From: DASZHC01 sp035938215
Lineage (GTDB): Bacteria; Verrucomicrobiota; Verrucomicrobiia; Chthoniobacterales; JAFAMB01
Direction: 5' to 3'
Length of the DNA stretch: 16,224 nt
NCBI GenBank assembly: GCA_035938215.1
Contig: DASZHC010000018.1
Coordinates: 1 to 16,224 of the forward strand
The notes beneath the pieces are model-generated. The model saw nothing but the letters and a program-made list of their open reading frames with translations, searched no databases and had not been told where the DNA came from. The position numbers were made by a program, and so were the translations under genes. Position 1 is the first letter of the stretch. Each line of letters opens with the position of its first letter. This document shows positions 1 to 7,494 of this stretch, in pieces.

Positions 1-367
1 TATAATTAGTGATGTCGCCGCAGGTCAGTTGGCTGTTTTTCAAGGCGCGAGCGAAGCGCCCATCCCGCCCCATTTTTGCCTCTTGCTTATATGGCCATTC
101 CGTAGTCGGCGCAAAAATGGAGCGGGACGGGTCGAGCGAGCAACGCGAAAAAACAGCCAACTGGCCGCGGCCCAGAGGGTTGCGTTGAAGATGGGCTGGC
201 GGCCGCGTTGCTCGTCGGTTACGTCCCGCCCCACTTTCTTGCTGCCCTTGCTAGAGACCAAGAGTACCGGGAGTAAAGAAAGTGGAGCGGGATGCGCCCT
301 CCTCGCGCCTTGCCGGCGGCTCATTTTGAACGCGACGACGTCACTATTTATATGCGAGACGGTGCAC
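1..367. mobile_element. MITE-like composite palindromic element, left tip cut by window edge
   Basis: The right end (336-367) is a 32-nt terminal repeat beginning CGACGTCACTATTTATATG and ending GTGCAC. The left end of the window (1-17) is the inner part of the same repeat in inverted orientation, so about 15 nt of the left terminus lie outside. The interior holds two successive large inverted repeats. P1 has arms at about 18-80 and 109-170, the outer part being a TTGGCTGTTTTT / AAAAACAGCCAA pair. P2 has arms at about 182-240 and 277-345. All arms share a core related to CAAGGCGCGAG followed by CCCGCYCCACTTTC. The reverse complement of the element at 9749-9963 matches the outer arms of this one, so this copy looks like the same element enlarged in the middle. 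No transposase is present; mobility would need help in trans. Short open frames across it are by-products of the repeat. Confidence 0.75.
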
Positions 368-369
368 TA

Positions 370-495
370 GGTGGTTTTGCTTTTCAAGGATTCTATAAGG
401 GAGGCCGCCTCGCCCAACCGGTGCGCTCATCCCAGCACGACCTTAATACCCTTAGCTCTCGCTCGTCTGAGCGCGGTCTCCCTGGGTCGCATATA
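370..495. other. Intergenic spacer downstream of leuB
   Basis: This 126-nt spacer separates the composite repeat from the leuB stop codon. It has no convincing gene and no T-tract terminator. On the minus strand it holds a small hairpin (CGCTC/GAGCG, around 464-477). The GC-rich stretch at 401-419 (GAGGCCGCCTCGCCCAACC) loosely resembles the REP-like sequence behind mazG at 7826-7844, but the match is too degenerate to call. Confidence 0.4.
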
Positions 496-1596
496 TCAAA
501 CGAGATTGGCCCGAATTGCGGCTCCCATCTCGCTCGTCGACGCCAGACGAGTTGCTTCGGAGTGAATATCTCTTGTACGCAATCCCTGCACAATCGTCCT
601 ACGGACGGCTTCCTCGATTCTGGCGGCGGCCTCGTTCATTGCGAATGAGTAGCGTAACATCATCGCCGTGGAAAGGATCTGAGCGATCGGGTTTGCTATT
701 CCCAATCCGGCAATGTCAGGCGCGGAGCCGCCGCTCGGCTCGTAGAGGCCAAATCGATTCCCACCCATCTGACCTGTCCCCAGGCTTGCGCTGGGGAGCA
801 TGCCGATCGATCCGGTTATCATTGCGAGTTCGTCACTGAGGATGTCGCCGAAAAGGTTCTCGGTTACTACAACGTCAAAGCTTTTTGGGGCGCGAATAAA
901 CTGCATCGCTGCGTTATCCACCAGTAGATGCGTCAACTCCACTTGAGGATACTTGGCCGCAACCTCTTTGATAACCGCACGCCAGAGAAGGCTGTTCTCA
1001 AGGACGTTCGCTTTGTCGATCGAAACGAGCTTTTTCTTGCGAGTCTGAGCAATCTGAAATGCCAGATGCGCGATTCTCTCGATCTCCGACGATCTGTAAA
1101 CCATCGTATCGACGGCTATCTTCTCGCCGGCTTCTTCCCGGGTTCCTTTTGGCTGGCCGAAATACAAGCCTCCAGTCAGTTCTCTGATACACAGGATCTC
1201 AAATCCGCCATCAACGATATCATGCCTCAATGGTGATGCTGCGGTCAGTTCGGGCAAACAAAGTGCCGGTCGAAGATTGGCAAAAAGGTTGAAATGTTTT
1301 CTCAGGGGCAACAGGGCCGCGCGTTCAGGTTGCTGGTTGGGAGGAAGTCGCTCCCATTTCTGGCCCCCAACGGAGCCGAACAAGATTGCATGGCTCCTTT
1401 CGCAATCAGAAAGCGTCTCTTCCGGCAGTGCCCTTCCTTTCGCGTCAATTGCCGCTCCGCCAACCAGACACTCGGTAACTTCTAGCTGAAAGCCACGAAG
1501 TTCGGCACTACGATACAGGATCTTTATAGCCTCGGCCATTACTTCCGGCCCAATACCGTCTCCGGCTAAAACAGCGATTTTCAATGTAATTGACAT
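496..1596 (-). CDS. leuB: 3-isopropylmalate dehydrogenase
   Basis: LeuB oxidatively decarboxylates 3-isopropylmalate to 2-oxoisocaproate with NAD+, the third step of leucine biosynthesis in the cytoplasm. The 366-residue product has the family length. Visible signatures are the N-terminal nucleotide-fold start (AVLAGDGIGPEV, 8-19), substrate-binding arginines in the LPLRKHFNLFANLRP stretch (R99, R109) and R138, the active-site tyrosine in GGLYFG (Y145), the lysine in VSIDKANVLE (K195), and metal-binding aspartates D227, D251 and D255. The adenine-binding loop is YEPSGGSAPDIAG (285-297). The open frame extends to 1740, but that would add 48 residues overlapping trpF in another frame, so the ATG at 1596 is chosen. 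It begins 16 nt after the trpF stop, so the two are probably co-transcribed. An isocitrate or tartrate dehydrogenase is less likely given length and loop sequence. Confidence 0.95.
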   Translation of the reverse strand: MSITLKIAVLAGDGIGPEVMAEAIKILYRSAELRGFQLEVTECLVGGAAIDAKGRALPEETLSDCERSHAILFGSVGGQKWERLPPNQQPERAALLPLRKHFNLFANLRPALCLPELTAASPLRHDIVDGGFEILCIRELTGGLYFGQPKGTREEAGEKIAVDTMVYRSSEIERIAHLAFQIAQTRKKKLVSIDKANVLENSLLWRAVIKEVAAKYPQVELTHLLVDNAAMQFIRAPKSFDVVVTENLFGDILSDELAMITGSIGMLPSASLGTGQMGGNRFGLYEPSGGSAPDIAGLGIANPIAQILSTAMMLRYSFAMNEAAARIEEAVRRTIVQGLRTRDIHSEATRLASTSEMGAAIRANLV

Positions 1597-1612
1597 AGAG
1601 AATGTAGAATCT

Positions 1613-2317
1613 TCATCTCTGGCGAGGCCGCGCGTCGTTTCGCCCGATCGCGAGTTTCGCCGCCAGAACGAATTCACGAATTTTAATCTCCTCTTTGCGA
1701 CCTTGGTTGTTCTCGACGCCGCTCGCCACATCGACGGCATGTGGTCTGAACAATCGCACTAGCTCTCCCACGTTTTCTACAGTCAAGCCACCCGCTACGA
1801 CGATCGGCTTGCTCCTGGAGATTGCGTCCAAAATCGCCCAATCGAACCGTTCCCCGGTTCCACCAAAAAACCCATCCCGATAACTATCGAGCAGGAATGC
1901 AAAAACCGGATAACTTTCAGCATGCTTCAACGTCGAGCGATTTTTTAGTCGGAACGCTTTGATCAATGGTTTGGAACCGTGTGAAATCGCTTTGAAAAAA
2001 TCGGGTGACTCGTCGCCATGAAGCTGAATCGCGTCGAAGGTATCGCTTTCGATCAGAGCCAAAAGATCTTCAATCGGCGGATTCACCAGGACCGCAATCC
2101 GCGTAATTTCCGGCGGCAGCGCCCGAATCCAGTCTTCCTCCCGACGCAAGTCCAGGAAACGCTTCGACCCCGGGTAGAGGTTGAATCCAAGAGCATCCGC
2201 GTCACTCGCAATCGCGGCCATTGCTTCAGTCTCGTTTTTAATACCGCAAATTTTCACGTGAACACTCTTAAGCGGATTTCTAAAGAAGCGCTTCACACTC
2301 AAAGGGTTACCTGTCAC
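1613..2317 (-). CDS. trpF: Phosphoribosylanthranilate isomerase
   Basis: TrpF carries out the Amadori rearrangement of N-(5'-phosphoribosyl)anthranilate to CdRP in tryptophan biosynthesis, as a cytoplasmic (beta/alpha)8 barrel. The sequence shows the strand-1 motif VKICGIK with the general-base cysteine (C24), ALGFNLYPGSKR (42-53), IQLHGDE (97-103), the general-acid aspartate in LLDSY (D144), the phosphate-binding loops FGGTGERFDW and VVAGGLTVENV, and DVASGVE near the end. The longest frame starts at a GTG (2317) and gives 234 residues, about 20 more than usual, mainly at the N-terminus. In-frame GTG codons at 2296 and 2257 are alternatives; none has a clear ribosome-binding site. leuB follows after 16 nt. 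Pairing trp and leu genes in one unit is unusual but not unprecedented. It is divergent from the DUF2934 gene, with a shared 131-nt spacer. Confidence 0.93.
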   Translation of the reverse strand: MTGNPLSVKRFFRNPLKSVHVKICGIKNETEAMAAIASDADALGFNLYPGSKRFLDLRREEDWIRALPPEITRIAVLVNPPIEDLLALIESDTFDAIQLHGDESPDFFKAISHGSKPLIKAFRLKNRSTLKHAESYPVFAFLLDSYRDGFFGGTGERFDWAILDAISRSKPIVVAGGLTVENVGELVRLFRPHAVDVASGVENNQGRKEEIKIREFVLAAKLAIGRNDARPRQR

Positions 2318-2375
2318 GGATTAATAATCTGTTGCGATACTTTCCACTAATTGGGCAAAAATCCAGGTTTTTTGA

Positions 2376-2403
2376 TTTACTGCGAGCCGTTTCGAACTAA
2401 TAT
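2376..2403 (+). promoter_or_regulatory. Possible promoter for the DUF2934 gene
   Basis: The 131-nt divergent spacer between trpF and the DUF2934 gene contains TTTACT (2376-2381) and TAATAT (2398-2403) separated by 16 nt, a weak sigma-70-like pair about 45 nt upstream of the ATG. TTGATT at 2372 is an alternative -35 with a long 20-nt spacer. This is a visual match only. Confidence 0.25.
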
Positions 2404-2448
2404 GCGCGAGGTTACATAAAGGAAATCATTAACAGAATACACGGGCAG

Positions 2449-2757
2449 ATGGAACGCGAAGACAAATCGAAAAAGGTAGTGAAAGAGAAGCGAAGCGTTA
2501 AGAAGACAAAGGCACTGGCAGAATCTGGTGAGACAATCCCGGCTGTCGAAAGGAAGAAAGCGTCGGCACAAAAGAAAGGAAGTTCTGCGCCGGCGACGAA
2601 CAGTGAAAACCATGTTCAGGATCCGACGATCGAGCAGATTCAATTACGCGCCTACTTCATTGGGGAAAGACGGTTAAGCCTTAGTATTGCCGGCGATTCG
2701 ACGTCTGACTGGGTTCAGGCAGAGCGCGAATTGAAGGGAGAGGCAGAGGTACACTAG
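2449..2757 (+). CDS. DUF2934 domain protein with lysine-rich N-terminus
   Basis: This 102-residue protein has two visible parts. Residues 1-50 are highly charged and rich in Lys, Glu, Ser and Ala, probably disordered. Residues 62-96 match the DUF2934 pattern: IQLRAYFIGERR, then a short linker, then DWVQAEREL. DUF2934 proteins are small, of unknown function, and common in soil Proteobacteria, Acidobacteria and Verrucomicrobia. The basic tail could bind nucleic acid, but that is only an inference. An AAGGAA sequence lies about 26 nt upstream of the ATG, too far to be its ribosome-binding site. No other in-frame ATG, GTG or TTG lies nearer to it, so the ATG is kept. The gene is on the opposite strand to all its near neighbours, divergent from trpF and convergent with recF, so it is probably a single-gene unit. 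Confidence 0.8.
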   Translation: MEREDKSKKVVKEKRSVKKTKALAESGETIPAVERKKASAQKKGSSAPATNSENHVQDPTIEQIQLRAYFIGERRLSLSIAGDSTSDWVQAERELKGEAEVH

Positions 2758-2796
2758 CTCCTATTTTCCGTTGCAAGCTGTCTGGGAAGGAGTCTG

Positions 2797-2820
2797 CCGG
2801 ACGCAAGGTGTTGCGTCGGG
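2797..2820. terminator. Hairpin between convergent DUF2934 and recF genes
   Basis: GACGCAA (2800-2806), loop GGTG, then TTGCGTC (2811-2817) form a perfect 7-bp stem, extended beyond one G-G mismatch by CC/GG. It lies 40 nt past the DUF2934 stop and 110 nt past the recF stop, where a shared terminator would be expected. Neither side has a T-tract, so intrinsic termination is doubtful. Confidence 0.35.
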
Positions 2821-2929
2821 AGTGGATGGATTTCCGCATTTGGTACGTTGCTTGCGAAGCGTGAAAGTTCCGCGCTGGACAGCCGGACGAGTTTTTCCGT
2901 TCTGGAGTCACGGGGAACACCTCACTTCT

Positions 2930-3997
2930 TCAACCTGCCGTGCTGAGTACCTTAGCCCCATCTGCAGCTTCGGTTATTCGATACATTTTTCCTGGTGGTG
3001 CTGAATTCAGCCAATCCAAATGCGTCGTCGTAATCAGGCGTTGGCCCCCTGATGGCAGCGCGGAAATAAGCCGGTTTCTCCTCGCTAGATCAAGTTCGCC
3101 AAAGATATCGTCCAAGAGCAGCAAAGGCGGCTTCTTGAATTCGAGCTCCAGCATTTTTGCCTGGGCCACTTTCAGCGCGATCGCGGCTGTGCGCTGCTGG
3201 CCTTCGGAAGCGAAAACTTCAGCGGCGCGGCTCGATAAGAAGATTTGAAAATCGTCACGGTGCGGACCGATGAGCGTAACACGCAACCGGTGTTCCTCCC
3301 CGGCCGATTCTTGCAACGCCCTTTCGAAATCTGTTGTCGCCCCCGGCCGATATCGGACGCTTGAGGTTTCACCGCGATCGCTGACCGCGGCAAAAGAGTC
3401 GGCGAAATAAGGTTCAAGCCGTTCTATCAGAAATGCCCGCAAGGCAGTAAGTTGATGTCCAAAGTGGAGGAGAGGCTTGGTATAAGCCGCCACCTCCCGC
3501 GGCCGAGGGGGCACCATTTTCAAGCAGCGATTTCGCGAGCTGAGCGCCTTCTCATAGGATCGAAGAACTTCGCGATACGTCTTGAATACCTGGGCGCCCA
3601 TGAAATCAAGAAAACGTCTGCGCCCATCGCCTGGACCTCGAATCAGGTCGATATCTGAGTTAGCAAAATAAACGACTCGAGCTACGTCGACGTAGGAAGC
3701 GGGCTTTTTTTGTTCCACCGAATCCAAAGCGATCTTTCGTCTACTGGGGCTATAGTAATATTGGAGATGATAACCGGAGACATAACCGTCCGTGACAAAG
3801 CTCCTTGCGCCAAAGCGTATCAGCTGCGTCATGGAATTGGTTCGGGGCGACTGCAGCCGCGTCAGTACCGCTATCGCCTCCAGGAGCGAAGTTTTGCCTA
3901 AGGCGTTCTGGCCGACGATGAAGGTATACTCCGGATGAAATTCTACTTCCAACTTCGCGAAACAACGAAAATCCCTGACCGCCAAATTACTAACCAT
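2930..3997 (-). CDS. recF: DNA replication and repair protein RecF
   Basis: RecF is an SMC-like ATPase that recognises gapped DNA at single/double-strand junctions and, with RecO and RecR, loads RecA. The 355-residue product has the normal length (E. coli about 357). It shows Walker A at 29-37 (GQNALGKTS), the conserved GPHRDDF (244-250), the ABC-type signature ASEGQQRT (263-270), Walker B PLLLLDD (291-297) followed by the D-loop FGELD, and the H-loop region TTTHLDW (323-329). The start is an ATG 23 nt after the mnmA stop, so the two are probably co-transcribed. It is not beside dnaA/dnaN/gyrB as in many bacteria, but in a cluster that also carries recR. An A7 run encodes part of QKKP (around 97-100), but the frame is intact. 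Confidence 0.95.
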   Translation of the reverse strand: MVSNLAVRDFRCFAKLEVEFHPEYTFIVGQNALGKTSLLEAIAVLTRLQSPRTNSMTQLIRFGARSFVTDGYVSGYHLQYYYSPSRRKIALDSVEQKKPASYVDVARVVYFANSDIDLIRGPGDGRRRFLDFMGAQVFKTYREVLRSYEKALSSRNRCLKMVPPRPREVAAYTKPLLHFGHQLTALRAFLIERLEPYFADSFAAVSDRGETSSVRYRPGATTDFERALQESAGEEHRLRVTLIGPHRDDFQIFLSSRAAEVFASEGQQRTAAIALKVAQAKMLELEFKKPPLLLLDDIFGELDLARRNRLISALPSGGQRLITTTHLDWLNSAPPGKMYRITEAADGAKVLSTAG

Positions 3998-4020
3998 TCA
4001 AGCCTGCCTCCGCACCCTGC

Positions 4021-5112
4021 TCAGTTGTAGACCTCCTCGAAGATACCACCTCCGAGCAGTGTCTCGCCATCATAAAGGGCACATGTCTGGCCGGGCGTAA
4101 TCGCGCGCTGCGGTTCGTCAAACCGCAAGATCGCTGTGCCTTCTCCGCATGCCTCAAAGGCGACCGTCGCCGCTTTGGCGCGATAGCGAGGCCTCGCTGC
4201 GATTCTAGCGTTCGCGGGCAGCAGTCGATTCGTGTAGGAGATATTTCCGATTTTGCAGCATCGCGCGTAAAGCTGTTCGGTGTCGAGGCGATCAAACGCA
4301 ACAATTAACTCGTTGGAATGAATACGCTTCTCCACCACTACATAGGCTTGATGCCGCGTGTTCGACGGCACTCGCAACCCTTTCCGCTGGCCAAGTGTGA
4401 AAAGATGCAACCCACTATGTTGTCCGAGGACCGTTCCCTGTCGATCCAGTATGGGTCCGGGTTTATCCGGAACAAAAGTCCGTAGAAAATCCCTCATTTT
4501 GACTTCGCCGATAAAGCAAATTCCCTGGCTATCCTTTTTTGCTGCCGTCGCCAGATTAAATTGGCTCGCCAGGTTGCGCACATCGGACTTGCGCAATTCG
4601 CCGACCGGAAATCGAGCGGCCGCAACTTGGCTCTGCCTAAGGAGAGCAAGAAAATAGGACTGGTCCTTGTTCTTGTCGACGCCTTCAAGAATATCCCATG
4701 AACCGTCATCCCGCCGGACCCGGCGCGCGTAATGCCCGGTAGCAACAGCTTCAAACCCGGCGTCCTTAGCCCAGTCAAGAAATGCGCCAAACTTCATCTC
4801 CCTGTTGCACATAACATCGGGGTTCGGGGTGATTCCATTCTGATAGCCACGAAGCAAATAATCGACAACCCTCTCCCGGTATTTGTCCATGAGGTTGACG
4901 ATCTGAAATGGAATTCCCAGATCCGCCGCGACGGCCCGAGCATCTTCGATATCCTGCTGCCAAGGGCAATTGCCGATGATATTTTGCTCGTTGATCCAAT
5001 TCTTCATGTAGGCGCCTTCGATAGCGCTTCCCGCCCGGCGCAGGAGAAGGGCAGCGACGCTGCTGTCGACTCCACCCGACATGGCAACAAGGATCTTCTC
5101 AGAATTGGACAC
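4021..5112 (-). CDS. mnmA: tRNA-specific 2-thiouridylase MnmA
   Basis: MnmA uses ATP to adenylate U34 of tRNA-Lys, -Glu and -Gln and transfers a persulfide sulfur to make 2-thiouridine, supporting accurate decoding. The 363-residue protein shows the PP-loop SGGVDSS (12-18), the catalytic cysteine in NPDVMCNREMKFG (C102), the tRNA-interacting stretch DKNKDQSYFL (146-155), and the second catalytic cysteine in KDSQGICFIGE (C199). The central domain follows (TLGQRKGL, IHSNELIV), then the C-terminal beta-barrel ending in GETLLGGGIFEEVYN. The start is GTG; the next in-frame ATG would cut into the PP-loop. No Shine-Dalgarno sequence is visible. It follows recR by 129 nt and precedes recF by 23 nt. 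Confidence 0.96.
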   Translation of the reverse strand: MSNSEKILVAMSGGVDSSVAALLLRRAGSAIEGAYMKNWINEQNIIGNCPWQQDIEDARAVAADLGIPFQIVNLMDKYRERVVDYLLRGYQNGITPNPDVMCNREMKFGAFLDWAKDAGFEAVATGHYARRVRRDDGSWDILEGVDKNKDQSYFLALLRQSQVAAARFPVGELRKSDVRNLASQFNLATAAKKDSQGICFIGEVKMRDFLRTFVPDKPGPILDRQGTVLGQHSGLHLFTLGQRKGLRVPSNTRHQAYVVVEKRIHSNELIVAFDRLDTEQLYARCCKIGNISYTNRLLPANARIAARPRYRAKAATVAFEACGEGTAILRFDEPQRAITPGQTCALYDGETLLGGGIFEEVYN

Positions 5113-5241
5113 ACCGCAAACTTGTTCGGGAGCAAAAGTCCGTCAAGAGGAGTGGTGAAGCAGTGGTCGGTATGGGGCTGCGTACTACGCTTCGCGCAGC
5201 AGCCTTTAAATTTTCGTTGGTTCCTGAACTGCTGCAACAAC

Positions 5242-5850
5242 TTACCTCACCGCAATTCTGCCGCCGAATGCTCTGGCAAGGGTAAGTTCGTCCGCGTTTT
5301 CCAATCCTGATCCCGCCGGCAAGCCTTGTGCGATTCTTGTAATTCTCAATCCCTCTCGAGCTAACAGATCCGCGAGATATCCGGCGGTCGCCTCTCCTTC
5401 GACATCGACGCCCAACGCCAGGATCAACTCCTGAGGCCGTTCTTCGCAGACCCTGCGTTCCAGCGAATCGATTCGAAGATTTTCCGGACCGACGTGATCC
5501 AATGGGGATAAGCGACCTCCCAGAGAATGATAGAGGCCACGGAAAATCCCGGTGCGCTCAAGGGAAAGGATGTCCGTGGGTTGCTCAACTACGCAGAGGC
5601 CTGTCGCATCGCGAGCGGCATCAGAGCAGATGACGCAAAGATCCGACTCGGAAAAGAAGCCGCACTTTAGGCAAGGGCGAATTCCCAGGACGGTTTGAGA
5701 AATTGCCTGCGCAATCTCCGAAGCACGCGCATCCTTCGTTTGAACAATCCAGAGTGCGATCCGCTCCGCGCTCCGTGGGCCGATACCCGGCATTCGCCGA
5801 AGCTGGCGAATCAATTCCTGAATCAGAGGAGGATAGTCAGTTCGTTGCAA
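5242..5850 (-). CDS. recR: Recombination mediator protein RecR
   Basis: RecR is the ring-forming partner of RecF and RecO that helps load RecA on gapped DNA. The 202-residue product has the family length and domain order: a helix-hairpin-helix (RMPGIGPRSAERIA, 19-32), a four-cysteine zinc finger (C60, C63, C72, C75), and a Toprim domain (about 82-175) with VVEQPTDILSLERTG and ALGVDVEGEATAGYLADLL. The C-terminus is GLPAGSGLENADELTLARAFGGR. The usual family motif is TVEGEATA; here it is DVEGEATA. The start is TTG, with no upstream start in frame and the next ATG inside the HhH, so TTG seems forced. It begins 57 nt after the clpX-like stop. It lacks the usual dnaX-ybaB neighbours and instead shares a cluster with recF. 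Confidence 0.95.
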   Translation of the reverse strand: MQRTDYPPLIQELIRQLRRMPGIGPRSAERIALWIVQTKDARASEIAQAISQTVLGIRPCLKCGFFSESDLCVICSDAARDATGLCVVEQPTDILSLERTGIFRGLYHSLGGRLSPLDHVGPENLRIDSLERRVCEERPQELILALGVDVEGEATAGYLADLLAREGLRITRIAQGLPAGSGLENADELTLARAFGGRIAVR

Positions 5851-5889
5851 GACAGCACCAGAAGGGAATCGGCTCGCGAGGACCGCGGG

Positions 5890-5911
5890 CTAGTGTGAGA
5901 TGGCACACTAG
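5890..5911 (-). other. Hairpin spanning the clpX-like stop codon
   Basis: CTAGTGTG and CACACTAG form a perfect 8-bp inverted repeat around a 6-nt loop. The TAG stop of the clpX-like gene (5908-5910) lies inside the stem, and recR starts 40 nt downstream of the stem. No T-tract follows, so it is not a standard terminator. It could act in mRNA processing or translational coupling. Confidence 0.5.
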
Positions 5912-7494
5912 ACAATCGGTTGGTCATTACCCTTTGCATACCGATAGAATTCGACCACCCGATCACTCAAAAACTTGTCGGGATTATCGATAGCAAAAGC
6001 GGGCACTGTAAATGAAAGACTCGTATTTCTGTCACGCAGGAGTTTCAACCCGTAAGGATAATCTTTGAAAAGATTGTTACAATAATCGGGGACATTCTTT
6101 CCTGCTGACCTGGCTCGCTCGACGATTTTGGCTACCGCAGCTTCCTCTATTTGAAACCAGACGCCATGTTTTTGCGAAAACACCGCCGCGAATTGGCGAA
6201 CCATTTCGGCTTCGTGCAATTCGGCTTCTTCCAGCGCGAGATCCAAAATGCGCTTCAAAGTACCGGCTGGATCGGTAACCAATTCGAGATTCACCTCCAG
6301 CCTGCGCACCCCTGAGCCCGGTAGTTCGAATTTGAAATCTCGGAACAGGCGTTCGCAAACCGTCAATAACCCGCGCGCTCCGGTCTTCTCCGTCGCAGCG
6401 CTCATCGCTATCTGGCGCAAGGCATTATCCTCAAACCTTGGTTCAATCCCAAACGCTTCAAAAGCGCTTTTGTACTGGCGGATGACGCTTCCTTCTGAAG
6501 TCTTCAGGATCGCGAAGAGATCCTCGGCCGATAGTTCCTCGCAGACAACTCGGATTGGCAAACGGCCGATGAATTCGGGCTCAAATCCATACTCCACAAA
6601 ATCCCGTGTAGTGGCGGCTCGAAGCACCTCCGCCGCGTCCTGCGGGTTGAAATCACCCCCAAAACCAATAGTTGCCCGGCGCAGCCGCCGTTCCAACTGA
6701 TCCTTGAGGCGATCAAACGCGCCGCTGCAGATGAACAGGATGTGGCGGGTGTTGATAACCTCCTTCTTCGCCTTACCACGCCGTTGAAATTCGAGCGCGG
6801 ATTGGAGCTGGGACTGCAGGTCCATCGGATTGCGCAAAGGGACCTCGGTTTCCTCCATCAATTTCAAGAGCGTCGTTTGGACACCGCGACCGCTTACATC
6901 CCGGCCGACTGTGTTGGAACTCGTCGCGATCTTGTCTATTTCGTCGATATAGATGATCCCATATTGGGCAAGCTCGATATTCCCATCGGCCTTCTGCACA
7001 AGGTCTCGAACAAGATCTTCAACATCGCCGCCAACGTAGCCCGTCTCGCTGAACTTAGTCGCGTCCGCCTTCACGAAAGGAACGCCAATCAAATCGGCAA
7101 CATGTTTGACCAAATAGGTCTTGCCGACGCCCGTCGGACCTAGTAGCAGGACATTCCCCTTACTATATTCAATCTGACCGGCCGCTTCGGGATCCTCCTT
7201 CTCGAGTCGGCGAACGCGGTTGACGTGGTTATAATGGTCACACACCGCAATCGAAAGAGTTTTTTTGGCGTCGTCCTGCCTGATCACGTAGCGGTCAAGG
7301 TGAGCTTTTATTTGCTTGGGCGTCGCGTTAAATTGAAAGGGATCTATTGATTTCTGCGTGTGATCCGGTGGTGCGTCGGTTGGCACCTGTTGGGCCAAGG
7401 AGGAGACGGCAACGTGATCGCCGAAATTCGCTTTAAAGAACTCCTGAAGCTTCTTCTGGAATTCTTCCTGCGATGGATAAGGCGTTTCCGACAT
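5908..7494 (-). CDS. ClpX-like AAA+ unfoldase, no zinc domain, extended C-terminus
   Basis: This 528-residue protein is closely related to ClpX, the ATPase that unfolds proteins for ClpP. The AAA+ core shows Walker A GPTGVGKT (119-126), the pore loop GYVG (152-155), Walker B IIYIDEIDKI (180-189), arginine-finger region PEFIGRLP (306-313) and sensor-2 GARG (372-375). An IGF tripeptide (276-278) sits where ClpX carries its ClpP-binding loop, so ClpP partnership is plausible. Three differences stand out. The N-terminus has no four-cysteine zinc-binding domain. About 30 residues (221-250) replace the usual RKH-loop region. The C-terminus extends about 115 residues beyond ClpX and appears to repeat the small AAA+ domain: GVWFQIEEAAVAKI and CNNLFKDY (444-479) mirror GIEPRFEDNALRQI and CERLFRDF (349-387). 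It is probably a paralogue with its own substrates, and likely heads a unit with recR, mnmA and recF. Confidence 0.85.
   Translation of the reverse strand: MSETPYPSQEEFQKKLQEFFKANFGDHVAVSSLAQQVPTDAPPDHTQKSIDPFQFNATPKQIKAHLDRYVIRQDDAKKTLSIAVCDHYNHVNRVRRLEKEDPEAAGQIEYSKGNVLLLGPTGVGKTYLVKHVADLIGVPFVKADATKFSETGYVGGDVEDLVRDLVQKADGNIELAQYGIIYIDEIDKIATSSNTVGRDVSGRGVQTTLLKLMEETEVPLRNPMDLQSQLQSALEFQRRGKAKKEVINTRHILFICSGAFDRLKDQLERRLRRATIGFGGDFNPQDAAEVLRAATTRDFVEYGFEPEFIGRLPIRVVCEELSAEDLFAILKTSEGSVIRQYKSAFEAFGIEPRFEDNALRQIAMSAATEKTGARGLLTVCERLFRDFKFELPGSGVRRLEVNLELVTDPAGTLKRILDLALEEAELHEAEMVRQFAAVFSQKHGVWFQIEEAAVAKIVERARSAGKNVPDYCNNLFKDYPYGLKLLRDRNTSLSFTVPAFAIDNPDKFLSDRVVEFYRYAKGNDQPIV

Noticed and set aside
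464..477. CGCTC/GAGCG hairpin downstream of leuB as a terminator
   Set aside because: The stem is only 5 bp with no T-tract.
29..648. Overlapping plus-strand frames (113 and 118 codons) across the left element
   Set aside because: They follow the palindromic repeat and then run antisense into leuB; similar peptides recur wherever the repeat occurs, so they are repeat by-products.
2681..2920. Minus-strand frame between recF and the DUF2934 gene
   Set aside because: It overlaps the DUF2934 end and the convergent spacer hairpin and has no recognisable feature.
3703..3709. A7 run in recF, and a similar A7 run in the clpX-like gene near 7261, as programmed frameshift sites
   Set aside because: Both genes continue in full-length, family-consistent frames; there is no downstream structure or alternative-frame domain.
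5176..5204. GGCTGC/GCAGCC hairpin between recR and mnmA as a terminator
   Set aside because: On the transcribed minus strand no T-tract follows; the T-rich stretch lies on the wrong side and would serve only a plus-strand transcript, for which there is no gene.
4732..5310. 192-codon plus-strand frame opposite mnmA and recR
   Set aside because: It is antisense to two well-supported genes and its composition follows theirs.
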